From Paenibacillus crassostreae (GTDB lineage: Bacteria; Bacillota; Bacilli; Paenibacillales; Paenibacillaceae): 64,000 nt of DNA. The stretch is from NCBI RefSeq assembly GCF_001857945.1, contig NZ_CP017770.1, positions 1,116,001-1,180,000 on the forward strand, written 5' to 3'. The notes under the pieces are model-generated. The model was not told the origin of the DNA. It made no database searches and saw only the letters and a program-made list of their open reading frames with translations. Positions 38,674-47,641 of this stretch are shown one piece after another (the stretch's first letter is position 1; every line of letters begins with the position of its first letter). The translations under genes were made by a program, and so were the position numbers.

Positions 38674-39210
38674 CTACAATTCAACATTTGAAGCTATTTT
38701 CTCCAACATTTTCACTCCGATTCCTTTGACTTGATCCAAGTCAGATATTTGTCGGAAGGGTCCTTTGTCATTACGATAATCTATAATTGCCTGTGCCTTT
38801 TTCTCCCCAATACCTGGAAGAGACATCAATTCTGCCACACCCGCTGTGTTGATATTTATTTTATTGCTATCCGGAACATCCGCTAATACGGACTTTGATA
38901 CGGCCTCTGATGCGGATTCTGACATAGGTTCTGACATAGGTTCTGACTCAGAAAGATTTGTCACCTTGGATTCAGTTTCTGATTGTTGTTCTACTACTAT
39001 TTGTTGCTCCGGGGTTGATTTGGATTCGCTAACATTACTTTTATTCGTATTTTGTATTAATTCGTCATCATCATCTAAAGCTTGTGCAACGTGAACATTC
39101 AATGGTTCCCAGTCTTGTATGACCTCGCGATCACCTATACCAGATAACAATATATAACCACTACTTATAAAAGCTGTCAAAACAAATAGCAGTTTGTACG
39201 TTCGTCTCAC
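38674..39210 (-). CDS. comEA: Competence DNA receptor ComEA
   Basis: 178 aa membrane-anchored DNA receptor. An N-terminal membrane segment (residues 6-22) and a Ser/Glu-rich low-complexity linker (55-110, with SEPMSEPMSES) come first. The C-terminal helix-hairpin-helix domain follows: KININTAGVAELMSLPGIGE, then FRQISDLDQVKGIGVKMLEK. The start codon is GTG 39210, preceded by GGAGGTGTTGTGA. It lies divergent from comER. Confidence 0.95.
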   Translation of the reverse strand: MRRTYKLLFVLTAFISSGYILLSGIGDREVIQDWEPLNVHVAQALDDDDELIQNTNKSNVSESKSTPEQQIVVEQQSETESKVTNLSESEPMSEPMSESASEAVSKSVLADVPDSNKININTAGVAELMSLPGIGEKKAQAIIDYRNDKGPFRQISDLDQVKGIGVKMLEKIASNVEL

Positions 39211-39388
39211 TCACAACACCTCCATCATACTTAATTTGGATTAGCGTCTTACATAATCAACAAGAATTAAGATTAAAAACACTTGATTTGATCTGTTAAT
39301 TCGTCATGAGGTAAAGGTACTAACGCATATGTTATGAAGTAGGAATATGTCATGAAACAACAATATGGTGAAAGGAGGGATTGTCTTA

Positions 39389-40234
39389 ATGAAAGTAGGA
39401 ATAATAGGTACTGGCAGTATGGGAAGCGTCTTATTAGAAGCTTTCATTGAATTTCGTGCTCTGCAACCTCATCAACTTTTCATAAGTAATCGCACTCTGA
39501 AAAAGCTTCTCGTTCTCTCTGAGCGTCACGAAGGTCTAAACATATGTCGTAACAATATTCAGACTGTAAGATGCAGTGATGTAATATTCGTATGTGTTAA
39601 ACCACTTCAATTCGCTTCATTAATTCAAGAAATCAAAAACGATGTTCGACCCAATCAGCTAATCGTATCTATTACAAGCCCTGTGCAAATATCTCATCTG
39701 GAAAATAGTCTTGATTGCAAAATTGCAAAAATCATTCCAAGTGTTACGCATAAGATCGGTAGTGGTGCTTCATTAGTTATGTATGGTAACCGTCTTGATG
39801 AGAAGGATAAGCAAATTCTACATGATCTTCTCTCATACATCAGCAAACCTATGGAAATAAAAGAATCGCAGGCACGCATTAACTCTGATTTTTCCAGCTG
39901 CGGGCCTGCTTTTATTAGTTTTTTCTTAACCAAATGGATCGATGCTGCGGTAGAGATGACAGGCAGTTCCCGCGAGGAGATTACCTGTCTTGCAAGTGAG
40001 ATGCTCCTGGGTACCGGTAAACTGTTAACCCAAGGAGGCGTTACCCCCCCTCAGCTTCAAGAAATGGTAGCTGTTCCTGGAGGAATAACCGCACAAGCTT
40101 TATCTCAACTTAACCATAGCTTAGATGGCGTTTTTCACCGTTTGATTTCGACAACACATCAAAAATATGATGAGGATCTAGAAGAGTTAGATAAATTGTT
40201 CGATGGACCTAAGATCAACCGACCACAATATTAA
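39389..40234 (+). CDS. comER: Late competence protein ComER (P5C reductase family)
   Basis: 281 aa protein of the pyrroline-5-carboxylate reductase family. The N-terminal Rossmann motif is [13 protein letters not shown], and ISNRT follows. [11 protein letters not shown] and [13 protein letters not shown] in the C-terminal dimerisation domain match the family. AAAGGAGGG fixes ATG 39389; an upstream in-frame start lacks a site. It is divergent from comEA, as in B. subtilis, where it is called ComER. Enzyme activity is not assured. Its last 20 bases overlap the 3' end of leuS on the other strand. Confidence 0.9.
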   Translation: MKVGIIGTGSMGSVLLEAFIEFRALQPHQLFISNRTLKKLLVLSERHEGLNICRNNIQTVRCSDVIFVCVKPLQFASLIQEIKNDVRPNQLIVSITSPVQISHLENSLDCKIAKIIPSVTHKIGSGASLVMYGNRLDEKDKQILHDLLSYISKPMEIKESQARINSDFSSCGPAFISFFLTKWIDAAVEMTGSSREEITCLASEMLLGTGKLLTQGGVTPPQLQEMVAVPGGITAQALSQLNHSLDGVFHRLISTTHQKYDEDLEELDKLFDGPKINRPQY

Positions 40235-42650
40235 CTAATTTACCTGGAACAGCAATCACTTTACGAATGGCTTTACCGGCAATAGACTGCTCAACACTAG
40301 GAAGTGATAAACTGTACTTCTGCATCGCTTCTTGATCCATATCCTTTGCTACCATCACGCGTTGTACAATCTTTCCATTTACCTGTACAACGATTTCAAT
40401 CTCAGCATCCACCGTCCAAGCTTCATTAAATGTTGGCCATTCTACGTATGAAATGCTACCAACATGCCCAAGGCGCTGCCACAATTCTTCGGAAATGTGC
40501 GGTGCCAATGGGGATAGAAGTTGCACAAATTGTTCTACGCTTGAGCGCGGTAATTGTTCAGTTTTGTACGCTTCATTAACAAAAATCATTAATTGACTGA
40601 TCGCTGTATTAAATCGTAAGTTTTCGAAATCTTCGGTAACTTTTTTGATCGTTTTATGCCATATTTTTTTGAATTCATCACTACCTTCACCGTCAACAAT
40701 CTTACCGTTGAGGTTACCTTCGTCATTTATGAACAAACGCCATACTCGTGCAAGGAAACGATGGCTACCTTCTACACCATTCATACTCCAAGGTTTAGTC
40801 GCTTCAAGTGGTCCCATAAACATTTCGTATATACGGAGTGTATCCGCGCCATAACCTTCTACGATTTCATCTGGATTCACGACATTACCACGAGATTTAC
40901 TCATTTTCTCATTATTCGTACCTAGAATCATTCCTTGGTTCACAAGCTTATGGAAAGGCTCTTTCGTATCCACTATGCCCAGATCATACAAAACTTTATG
41001 CCAGAATCGAGCATATAGTAAGTGTAGTACTGCATGTTCCGCTCCACCAATATAAAGATCGACCGGAAGCCATTGTTGTTGCTTATCCTTAGCACAAAGC
41101 TCTTGATCGTTATGCGGATCAATGAAACGTAGATAATACCAGCAACTTCCAGCCCATTGAGGCATTGTATTCGTCTCACGGCGAGCTTTCATCCCGGTCT
41201 CAGGGTCTATTGTTTCTACCCAATCGAGCACATTAGCTAATGGCGATTCTCCAGTACCTGAAGGCTTGATATGTTCTACATCTGGTAGAACAAGTGGTAA
41301 TTGATCCACCGGAACAGTCTTCATGGTTCCATCTTCTAGATGCAAGATAGGAATAGGCTCTCCCCAATATCTTTGACGGCTAAACAACCAATCACGCAGG
41401 CGATATGTGATTTTACCTTCGCCTTTACCATTGTCTTCTAACCAAGAAATCATTGTTGCGATTGCTTCTGCATTGTGTAGACCATTCAGCAATTCAGAGT
41501 TCACATGCTCTCCGTCTCCACTATATGCTTCCTCTTCTACATTTCCACCTTTGACCACTTCGATAATATCCAATCCGAACTGCTTCGCAAATTCCCAGTC
41601 ACGTGTATCATGCCCTGGAACAGCCATGATAGCTCCTGTTCCATATCCAGCAAGGACATAATCTGCGATCCAGATCGGCATCTTCGCACCATTGACTGGA
41701 TTTATTGCATAAGATCCAGTAAAGACACCTGTTTTATCCTTCGCCAGATCAGTCCGTTCTAGATCACTCTTATGTGAAGCCTGCGTTTTATAAGCTTCAA
41801 CTGCTTCTAATTGCCCTGGTGTCGTTATGCGTTCGACCAATTCATGTTCTGGAGCTAGGACACAGTAACTTGCACCGAATAGCGTATCTGGTCTTGTTGT
41901 AAACACAGCTAGATGAGCGTCATGACCTTGAATATCAAATCTCACTTCTGCTCCTTTAGATTTACCAATCCAGTTGCGCTGCATATCCTTTATGCTCTCA
42001 GACCAATCCAACTCTTCTAAATCATCCAATAGACGGTCAGCATATTCAGTAATCTTCAGCATCCATTGTCTCATAGGTTTACGAACGACAGGATGGTTGC
42101 CACGTTCACTTAATCCATTAATCACTTCTTCATTCGCTAAAACTGTTCCTAACGCTGGGCACCAATTGACAGGTACTTCTGCTACATAGGCGAGTCCTTT
42201 ATTAAACAACTGAATAAATATCCATTGTGTCCATTTATAATAATCCGGATCCGTTGTGCTGATCTCACGATCCCAATCATATGAGAATCCTAAAGATTTA
42301 ATCTGACGACGGAAATTATCAATATTCTTTACTGTAATTTCTCTTGGATGTTCACCCGTATCTAAAGCATGTTGTTCTGCGGGTAGACCGAATGCATCCC
42401 AACCCATGGGATGTAGAACATTATAACCACGCTTGCGTTTATAGCGAGATACGATGTCTGTAGCTGTATACCCCTCTGGATGACCCACGTGAAGACCAGC
42501 ACCAGATGGATAAGGAAACATATCCAACGCATAAAATTTAGGTTTAGTAGGATCCTCACCTGTTTTAAAAGTTTGATGTTCTTCCCAATATTGTTGCCAT
42601 TTCGGCTCAATCGCTTGTGGTTGATAGCCTTGCCCTTGTTGTTCACTCAT
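40215..42650 (-). CDS. leuS: Leucyl-tRNA synthetase
   Basis: Class I aminoacyl-tRNA synthetase, 811 aa. The HIGH-type motif is HVGHPEG near residue 50 ([12 protein letters not shown]). The KMSKS loop is [15 protein letters not shown] near 580. The editing domain contains [29 protein letters not shown] fixes ATG 42650; the upstream frame is inside the T-box leader. Expression is controlled by the T-box just upstream. The 3' end overlaps comER antisense by 20 bases. Confidence 0.97.
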   Translation of the reverse strand: MSEQQGQGYQPQAIEPKWQQYWEEHQTFKTGEDPTKPKFYALDMFPYPSGAGLHVGHPEGYTATDIVSRYKRKRGYNVLHPMGWDAFGLPAEQHALDTGEHPREITVKNIDNFRRQIKSLGFSYDWDREISTTDPDYYKWTQWIFIQLFNKGLAYVAEVPVNWCPALGTVLANEEVINGLSERGNHPVVRKPMRQWMLKITEYADRLLDDLEELDWSESIKDMQRNWIGKSKGAEVRFDIQGHDAHLAVFTTRPDTLFGASYCVLAPEHELVERITTPGQLEAVEAYKTQASHKSDLERTDLAKDKTGVFTGSYAINPVNGAKMPIWIADYVLAGYGTGAIMAVPGHDTRDWEFAKQFGLDIIEVVKGGNVEEEAYSGDGEHVNSELLNGLHNAEAIATMISWLEDNGKGEGKITYRLRDWLFSRQRYWGEPIPILHLEDGTMKTVPVDQLPLVLPDVEHIKPSGTGESPLANVLDWVETIDPETGMKARRETNTMPQWAGSCWYYLRFIDPHNDQELCAKDKQQQWLPVDLYIGGAEHAVLHLLYARFWHKVLYDLGIVDTKEPFHKLVNQGMILGTNNEKMSKSRGNVVNPDEIVEGYGADTLRIYEMFMGPLEATKPWSMNGVEGSHRFLARVWRLFINDEGNLNGKIVDGEGSDEFKKIWHKTIKKVTEDFENLRFNTAISQLMIFVNEAYKTEQLPRSSVEQFVQLLSPLAPHISEELWQRLGHVGSISYVEWPTFNEAWTVDAEIEIVVQVNGKIVQRVMVAKDMDQEAMQKYSLSLPSVEQSIAGKAIRKVIAVPGKLVNIVVG

Positions 42651-42706
42651 GACTAAAATTCCTCCTTCATTAACGTGTATAATCATTCTTCAAAACCTTT
42701 TACCTC

Positions 42707-42965
42707 ATCAAAAAACCTCTCATCCTTAGCGTTTGATCGCTAGGGACGAGAGGTTAGATTCCCGTGGTACCACCCTAGTTAGCGGAATACATTCTTTGTC
42801 TTCCACTCACTTTGAACCCTTAACGCGGGTAAGACGATGATATTTTATATTCATATCATGACTCCGAGGCAAGTTCGTTTCAATCTATCAACCGGCTTGC
42901 AGCAACCACCGGCTCTCTGGATGATATTTCGAAATTAGTACTCCTCATCAACGTTTAACATATGC
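42707..42965 (-). promoter_or_regulatory. T-box riboswitch leader of leuS
   Basis: Read on the minus strand, this leader has the T-box sequence AGGGTGGTACCACG (42763-42776), then a terminator stem (CCTCTCGTCCCTAGCG with its partner, 42714-42755) with a run of T. A likely specifier codon CTC (Leu) lies at 42866-42868, in GCCTCGG within the stem I 3' side. It should raise leuS expression when tRNA-Leu is uncharged. The specifier choice is by position, not by folding. Confidence 0.9.
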
Positions 42966-42980
42966 ATTTTGATGAATCAT

Positions 42981-43009
42981 ATTATACCTAACCCAAGAAA
43001 GTAAGTCAA
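42981..43009 (-). promoter_or_regulatory. Sigma-A promoter of leuS
   Basis: Minus-strand TTGACT (43004-43009), a 17-base spacer and a perfect TATAAT (42981-42986), just upstream of the T-box leader. Confidence 0.85.
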
Positions 43010-43118
43010 TTGATTCTACGTGTGAATCAGACGTTAATATTGCTACTTATGAATAAATCCATCCGGGAAAACAGATACTAATTCTTGTCTTTCCAAAACC
43101 ACTTAAGGGAGTGTTCAA

Positions 43119-43277
43119 ATGCGCGAAGGAATGATTCCTACAGTTCTTGGAACCGTTGTGTCTGCGTCAGGTGCTGCATTACTTGGTAGCAAGTATAAGC
43201 TTGCTGCATATGGTGTACTAGGCTTTGGACTTGCCCACATCATCCTGGGAAGTATTGATCTTGTAGAACATCGTTAA
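43119..43277 (+). CDS. Small hydrophobic protein, 52 aa
   Basis: Two hydrophobic stretches (TVLGTVVSASGAALLG, and GVLGFGLAHIILGSI) joined by a short basic loop SKYKL make a probable two-span membrane hairpin, MREGMIPTVLG at the start. AAGGGAG is upstream and a terminator lies 34 bases past the stop, so it looks like a real single-gene unit. I do not recognise a family. Confidence 0.6.
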   Translation: MREGMIPTVLGTVVSASGAALLGSKYKLAAYGVLGFGLAHIILGSIDLVEHR

Positions 43278-43310
43278 GGAATGGAAAGACATAGAGTACA
43301 GAAAGTACAG

Positions 43311-43340
43311 GCCTTGGATCAAAGGATCCAAGGCTTGTTT
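43311..43340 (+). terminator. Terminator after the 52-aa gene
   Basis: Perfect 10-bp stem GCCTTGGATC-AAAG-GATCCAAGGC (43311-43320, 43325-43334), followed by TTGTTTATT and later a T run. Confidence 0.85.
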
Positions 43341-43470
43341 ATTATAGCTTTTTTTGCAAATCATAATAACAAGCAAACATTGGAGAATCACTTCCCACAT
43401 ATCTCACAGCCACTTGGACAACATAAATAATGCTTTATAAATAATAATGTGACTACTAAGGAGAGTGTCT

Positions 43471-43983
43471 ATGGGCATTTTAACAGGAAAAGATGAACCT
43501 TTGCATTATGGCGAAATATTCTATGTTTGGCAGTGCTCTTTGATGACAAAAGCGGCGATTTCGTCCTATCAAGCTTTCTTGAATCATGCAGGTGATCATG
43601 ATCTCAAAAAGATCATTGAAGATTTCATCAATCAATCCAAGAAAGAAATGAAACAATGCGATGATGTCTTAATGGAGAATGGCATTGCTCCACCTCCAGT
43701 ACTTCCTGAACGCCCGAAGGTGAATCTCGAAGATATCCCAGTTGGAGCAAGGTTCTCAGATCTAGAAATTGCTGCATCGGTCGCTTCTAGTGCTTCTCTG
43801 GGTCTAGTCTCAGCGAGCCAAGCTATGGGGATGAGTATTAATGAAAATATAGGGGCTATGTTTGCCAAATTTCATTCTGAGATGACTGTACTTGGTAACC
43901 GTATCCTTAATTTAAATAAGGAAAAAGGTTGGATCGTACCTCCACCACTTCAATTGAAAAAACCTGAACTTGTCGAAGCATAA
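43471..43983 (+). CDS. DUF3231 family protein
   Basis: 170 aa of the DUF3231 family, helical and ferritin-like in predicted fold. Features are MGILTGKDEPLHYGEIFYVW, an RPKVNLEDIPVGARFSD linker and a helix rich in Met/Ala (LVSASQAMGMSI). AAGGAG sits eight bases before ATG 43471; a GTG two codons earlier is less well placed. It has a promoter-sized gap before it and a terminator after it. In Firmicutes such proteins often occur in sporulating species; the function is unknown. Confidence 0.75.
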   Translation: MGILTGKDEPLHYGEIFYVWQCSLMTKAAISSYQAFLNHAGDHDLKKIIEDFINQSKKEMKQCDDVLMENGIAPPPVLPERPKVNLEDIPVGARFSDLEIAASVASSASLGLVSASQAMGMSINENIGAMFAKFHSEMTVLGNRILNLNKEKGWIVPPPLQLKKPELVEA

Positions 43984-44002
43984 CACTCATACCTTCTCTC
44001 TG

Positions 44003-44030
44003 ACCCTGCCAATAAGGCAGGGTTCTTTTA
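44003..44030 (+). terminator. Terminator of the DUF3231 gene
   Basis: Perfect 8-bp stem ACCCTGCC-AATAA-GGCAGGGT, followed by TCTTTTAT. Confidence 0.85.
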
Positions 44031-44039
44031 TATTAACAT

Positions 44040-44080
44040 TAATAAAAACAGCCCTATCTCCAAGAGAAGGACTGCTTTAT
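44040..44080 (-). terminator. Terminator of the methyltransferase gene
   Basis: Minus-strand stem AGCAGTCCT / AGGGCTGTT with G-U pairs, followed by TTTTATT. It faces the DUF3231 terminator. Confidence 0.7.
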
Positions 44081-44086
44081 TTATTT

Positions 44087-44857
44087 CTATTTAATCGCCA
44101 CATAGAACAGTCTTTGCGCGCCATCTCCCGCTTCGTTCCATTCAAAATCTGCGTAAATCTTGATGTCACTAAATCCAGCTTTAGCTAACTCAACTCTCAT
44201 CCATTCAGGATCATATGCCCGCTGAATATGAATTTCTTCAAACCGACGATAGTGATCTCCACCTTGTTCTTCACGTACAAAGATTCGTAAATGGTGCTCT
44301 ATCTCGCATCGTTCAACATCTAGATCACATGTCCAGATATATGAAACGGACCGTTCATCAAGCACAAAAGGTTGCTCGTCATCATAACCTTTTAGCGTAT
44401 TGGGATGGTGCACATCGAATAGAAATGTTCCACCAGGCTTTAATCCTTCGTAAGTTCGAGCGAACAAGGATATAACGTCAGATTCCTCAACTAGGTAATT
44501 GACGCAATCGCAGAAAGAAATAACGGAATCCACGGGTTCTGGCAATTCCCATTCTTTCATATCCTGTTGTACCCAACGAATACTACCTTCACGATATAGA
44601 CGATTACCGCGTGGCGTTCCATCCATTTTACCACGGGCTACAGACAACATATCTGCTGAGATATCAATACCCGTAACTTCAAAACCAGAATTAACTAAAG
44701 GAATCGTAATACTCCCTGTTCCACAACCTAATTCGACAACGCTATGAGGCATTCCATGTTTCTCCCAAGCCGTTCGTGCAAAGCGTATCCAGTCAGGGTA
44801 TGGCATGTCCTCCATTAACTCATCGTAGACATATGCAAATTTCCGATAGGATGACAT
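44087..44857 (-). CDS. Class I SAM-dependent methyltransferase (YqeM-like)
   Basis: 256 aa. The SAM-binding motif I is VVELGCGTGSITIPL near residue 41, followed by VTGIDISADML. The C-terminal part has VISFCDCVNYL and FDVHHPNTL. It closes the yqeG-to-cvfB operon, where B. subtilis carries the uncharacterised methyltransferase yqeM. Substrate unknown. A 43-base gap with no terminator separates it from cvfB. Confidence 0.85.
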   Translation of the reverse strand: MSSYRKFAYVYDELMEDMPYPDWIRFARTAWEKHGMPHSVVELGCGTGSITIPLVNSGFEVTGIDISADMLSVARGKMDGTPRGNRLYREGSIRWVQQDMKEWELPEPVDSVISFCDCVNYLVEESDVISLFARTYEGLKPGGTFLFDVHHPNTLKGYDDEQPFVLDERSVSYIWTCDLDVERCEIEHHLRIFVREEQGGDHYRRFEEIHIQRAYDPEWMRVELAKAGFSDIKIYADFEWNEAGDGAQRLFYVAIK

Positions 44858-44900
44858 ATTAGCACCACCCTTCCCATGAAATAATATTCAAATACTTAAA

Positions 44901-45809
44901 TTAAGATGGTTCATCCTCATTCACATTCGACTCTGGATTTACTAGGTATGTCCAATTCTCTTTTTGTGTTATTAGACCTTCCTTTAGCAATTTGCCTATT
45001 GCGCGTTTGAAGGCTGATTTACTAATGCCGAATCGCTCTTTAATGATGTCTGGTGGAGTAGCATCGGAATAAGGCATTCCTCCACCTGGACGATCTTTAA
45101 GTGTAGCCAATATTCGATCAGCGTCTAGATCTCTGCCAATTTCCTTTAAAGGAGCCATGGAAAGATTCACTCGTCCATCTTCTCGAATATGACTTACGCG
45201 AACTTGCACTTCTTCACCAAGTCGAAGCATCTGGTTACGCTCTGTAGAATGTATTAAGCCAATACTCCCGAAGCCAATTACTCCGCCATCAACAATGACG
45301 AATGTACCCATTTGGAGTGGTTTATACACAGTTGCCGTTACCCATTGATTCATCCATGAGGAAGGTGCTGCAAAGGTTAGTGGTTCAAGTTCATACTCTC
45401 CTGCTAGCTTAGCCAATAAGCGACCTTGTTTATCGTGCTCCATCGTAACAAAGACGGAATCACCCACAAGTGGATGCAGTTCTTTAATCTCTGGTAATTC
45501 TCGAATAGGTAATAATAGCTGGCGCCCTAGTCCCATTTCGAGGAAGCATCCTAATCGTGGATTAACATCAGCCACAACAAGTTTTGCTAATCCCCCTAAT
45601 GTTAAATAAGGTTTTTTCATCGTAGCAGCTAAGCGATCCTGCGTATCGAAAAAGATAAATACCTCTAGGATATCTCCCGGTTTTATTTCTCCTACAATCT
45701 CCGTGTAATGGAGTAACACATCGAAATCATCTCCATATAGAAAAAAGCCATATGGAGATACTTCACGGGCCACTTCAAGTGATACAACTGTACCCGCAAC
45801 TAAACTCAT
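44901..45809 (-). CDS. CvfB/YitL-like S1 RNA-binding protein
   Basis: 302 aa with repeated S1-type OB folds (EVAREVSPYGFFLYGDDFDV, and VTATVYKPLQMGTFVIVDGG) and a C-terminal winged helix (IIKERFGISKSAFKRAIGKL). The family includes CvfB, a virulence and RNA-binding factor of staphylococci, and B. subtilis YitL. Here it follows rsfS with a four-base overlap, unlike B. subtilis, where yitL is elsewhere. Confidence 0.85.
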   Translation of the reverse strand: MSLVAGTVVSLEVAREVSPYGFFLYGDDFDVLLHYTEIVGEIKPGDILEVFIFFDTQDRLAATMKKPYLTLGGLAKLVVADVNPRLGCFLEMGLGRQLLLPIRELPEIKELHPLVGDSVFVTMEHDKQGRLLAKLAGEYELEPLTFAAPSSWMNQWVTATVYKPLQMGTFVIVDGGVIGFGSIGLIHSTERNQMLRLGEEVQVRVSHIREDGRVNLSMAPLKEIGRDLDADRILATLKDRPGGGMPYSDATPPDIIKERFGISKSAFKRAIGKLLKEGLITQKENWTYLVNPESNVNEDEPS

Positions 45810-46162
45810 ACGATCTCCACGACTTTAGCATCAGACCATAGTTTCTCAATGTTATAGAATTCACGTTCATCACGATGGAAAATGTGTACGATTACGTCAC
45901 CTAGATCCATTAGTACCCAACGTGCGCTGTCCATTCCTTCGATTCCTCGAATAGTTGTTCCTGCGCTCATCGCTTCTTTACGAATATCGGTAGCGATAGC
46001 TTGGACCTGTACATCGGAATTACCATGACAAATGACAAAATAGTCTGCAACCAATGAAATTCCTTTTAAATCCAGTGCTACAACATTCATAGCCTTTTTA
46101 CCTTGGGCGCTTGATACGACCAAATCCAACAACTTTTTAGGTTCAATAAATTTTTGATTCAT
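45806..46162 (-). CDS. rsfS: Ribosomal silencing factor RsfS
   Basis: 118 aa, prevents joining of ribosomal subunits by binding L14. It contains VSSAQGKKAMNVVALDLKGI and the conserved core VADYFVICHGNSDVQVQAIA followed by GMDSARWVLMDLGDVIVHIF, all typical. It overlaps yqeK by four bases upstream and cvfB by four bases downstream. Confidence 0.95.
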   Translation of the reverse strand: MNQKFIEPKKLLDLVVSSAQGKKAMNVVALDLKGISLVADYFVICHGNSDVQVQAIATDIRKEAMSAGTTIRGIEGMDSARWVLMDLGDVIVHIFHRDEREFYNIEKLWSDAKVVEIV

Positions 46163-46737
46163 GAATTCGCCTCCAATTGCTTAATCAAATCATTACGTGC
46201 TAATACGGTTAAGGGAAATATAATTTCCCGACGTGACACTAACAAACTGATCGTAGAATCAAGACCAGCCAGTAAACCTTCTTCTAAACTATCGTTGGCT
46301 AGTTTTCTAATATTATTCACTCCGGGAAAGTCTCTTCCCGGTTCAATATAATCAGCCAGACAAACCACCTTATCCAATAAGGTCATACCTATACGTCCTG
46401 AGGTATGGTAACGGATCGCATCCAATACTTCTAGATCCGTTATTCCATAATCATGATTTGCTACAATGGCTCCGACTTCAGCATGCCACAGTTGCTTGTT
46501 ATACAATAATAATTCACTAGATGATTGATGTTCTTCTAGAACATCTTTTAACTTCTCTATTGGCCAATACTTAGCAACATCATGCAGAATGGCAGCTAAA
46601 TCAGCTTTTTCAGGATCCGCCCCATATTGTTCTGCTAACTTGACTGCGGACTCCATAACACCCTGGGTGTGCTGCCAACGTTTAGCAGGCATTTGAGCAG
46701 ATACTGCTTCAATAAGCTCATCACGGCTGTATCCCAT
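46159..46737 (-). CDS. yqeK: HD-domain hydrolase YqeK
   Basis: 192 aa HD-type metal-dependent hydrolase. AAILHDVAKYWPIEKL near residue 47 carries the HD pair, and WHAEVGAIVANHDYGI and IRYHTSGRIGM follow. Recent work assigns YqeK homologues as symmetrical Ap4A hydrolases. The start overlaps the nadD stop by 17 bases, so coupling with NAD synthesis genes is tight. Confidence 0.92.
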   Translation of the reverse strand: MGYSRDELIEAVSAQMPAKRWQHTQGVMESAVKLAEQYGADPEKADLAAILHDVAKYWPIEKLKDVLEEHQSSSELLLYNKQLWHAEVGAIVANHDYGITDLEVLDAIRYHTSGRIGMTLLDKVVCLADYIEPGRDFPGVNNIRKLANDSLEEGLLAGLDSTISLLVSRREIIFPLTVLARNDLIKQLEANS

Positions 46738-47311
46738 AAATTCCGCTCCTTACGATATAATCATACACAACTTCCGGAACCATATAGCGGATTGAATGCC
46801 CTGCCTCCGCTTTTTCCCTAATATCAGAAGATGAAATATCTACAAGCGGCATATCCGCAAGTAGTACTTTTGATTGTAAGTAGGATGGTAATGCATTCAG
46901 ATCCAGTGGTGAACCTGGGCGACCCACCCCGATAAACGTTATCAGCTGGGATAAATCCTCAATCCGATCCCAGTGAGGTAAGTAATTAACCATATCTGCC
47001 CCAATAATAAAATAGAAGTCAAATGCTGGATAAGTAATCTTCAGCTCTTCTATCGTATTAATGGTATAAGATATGCCTCCTCTTTCCACTTCAATATCTA
47101 AAGTCCGGAAGGATGAATGACCCTTTATAGCTTCAGTTACCATAGCTAGTCGTTCCTCACCCGTCGCTCCAGCCTTATCCTTGTGTGGAGGAATGTGGCT
47201 TGGCATGAACCAGACCTCATCAAGTTCATAAGCATCTCTTGCAGATTCCGCTGCGAGCAAGTGGCCGATATGAAGCGGATCAAAGGTCCCCCCCATGATT
47301 CCGATCTTCAT
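46721..47311 (-). CDS. nadD: Nicotinate-nucleotide adenylyltransferase NadD
   Basis: Makes deamido-NAD from nicotinate mononucleotide and ATP, 196 aa. The nucleotidyltransferase motif GIMGGTFDPLHIGHLLAAE lies at the N-terminus, FIIGADMV in the middle and ISSSDIREKAEAGHSIRYMV near 160. It lies 17 bases from yhbY. Confidence 0.96.
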   Translation of the reverse strand: MKIGIMGGTFDPLHIGHLLAAESARDAYELDEVWFMPSHIPPHKDKAGATGEERLAMVTEAIKGHSSFRTLDIEVERGGISYTINTIEELKITYPAFDFYFIIGADMVNYLPHWDRIEDLSQLITFIGVGRPGSPLDLNALPSYLQSKVLLADMPLVDISSSDIREKAEAGHSIRYMVPEVVYDYIVRSGIYGIQP

Positions 47312-47328
47312 GCTGAATCCTCCCCTAC

Positions 47329-47619
47329 TTATGGCAGTTGAATTTCTTTGTTATCTTTTGACTCTTTATATAATACAATCACTTTCCCGATAACCTGAAC
47401 CAATTCAGCGCCAGACTTTTCAGCCAATTCAGCTCCAATTTCATTACGGTCTTCAAGGCAAGTGTTCAATACTGTGACTTTCATAAGTTCTCTCTTCTCA
47501 ATCGCTTCAACAATATGCTGAATCAAGTGATCATTAGTTCCATTCTTACCCACTTGAAATACAGGATTCAAATGATGTGCTAGTGAACGTAAATAACGTT
47601 TCTGCTTTCCGTTTAACAT
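47329..47619 (-). CDS. yhbY: Ribosome assembly RNA-binding protein YhbY
   Basis: 96 aa CRM-domain protein linked to large-subunit assembly. It begins MLNGKQKRYLRSLAHHLNPV and contains QVGKNGTNDHLIQHIVEAIE and ELMKVTVLNTC. An ATG 14 codons earlier would overlap aroE and adds no family sequence, so ATG 47619 is used (AAGGAG lies upstream). It matches B. subtilis YqeI in size. Confidence 0.94.
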   Translation of the reverse strand: MLNGKQKRYLRSLAHHLNPVFQVGKNGTNDHLIQHIVEAIEKRELMKVTVLNTCLEDRNEIGAELAEKSGAELVQVIGKVIVLYKESKDNKEIQLP

Positions 47620-47641
47620 GTAATATCCAAACTCCTTCAAT

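Noticed and set aside
40645..41762. Plus-strand frames of 69-89 codons
   Set aside because: They are antisense to leuS and show no conserved motif.
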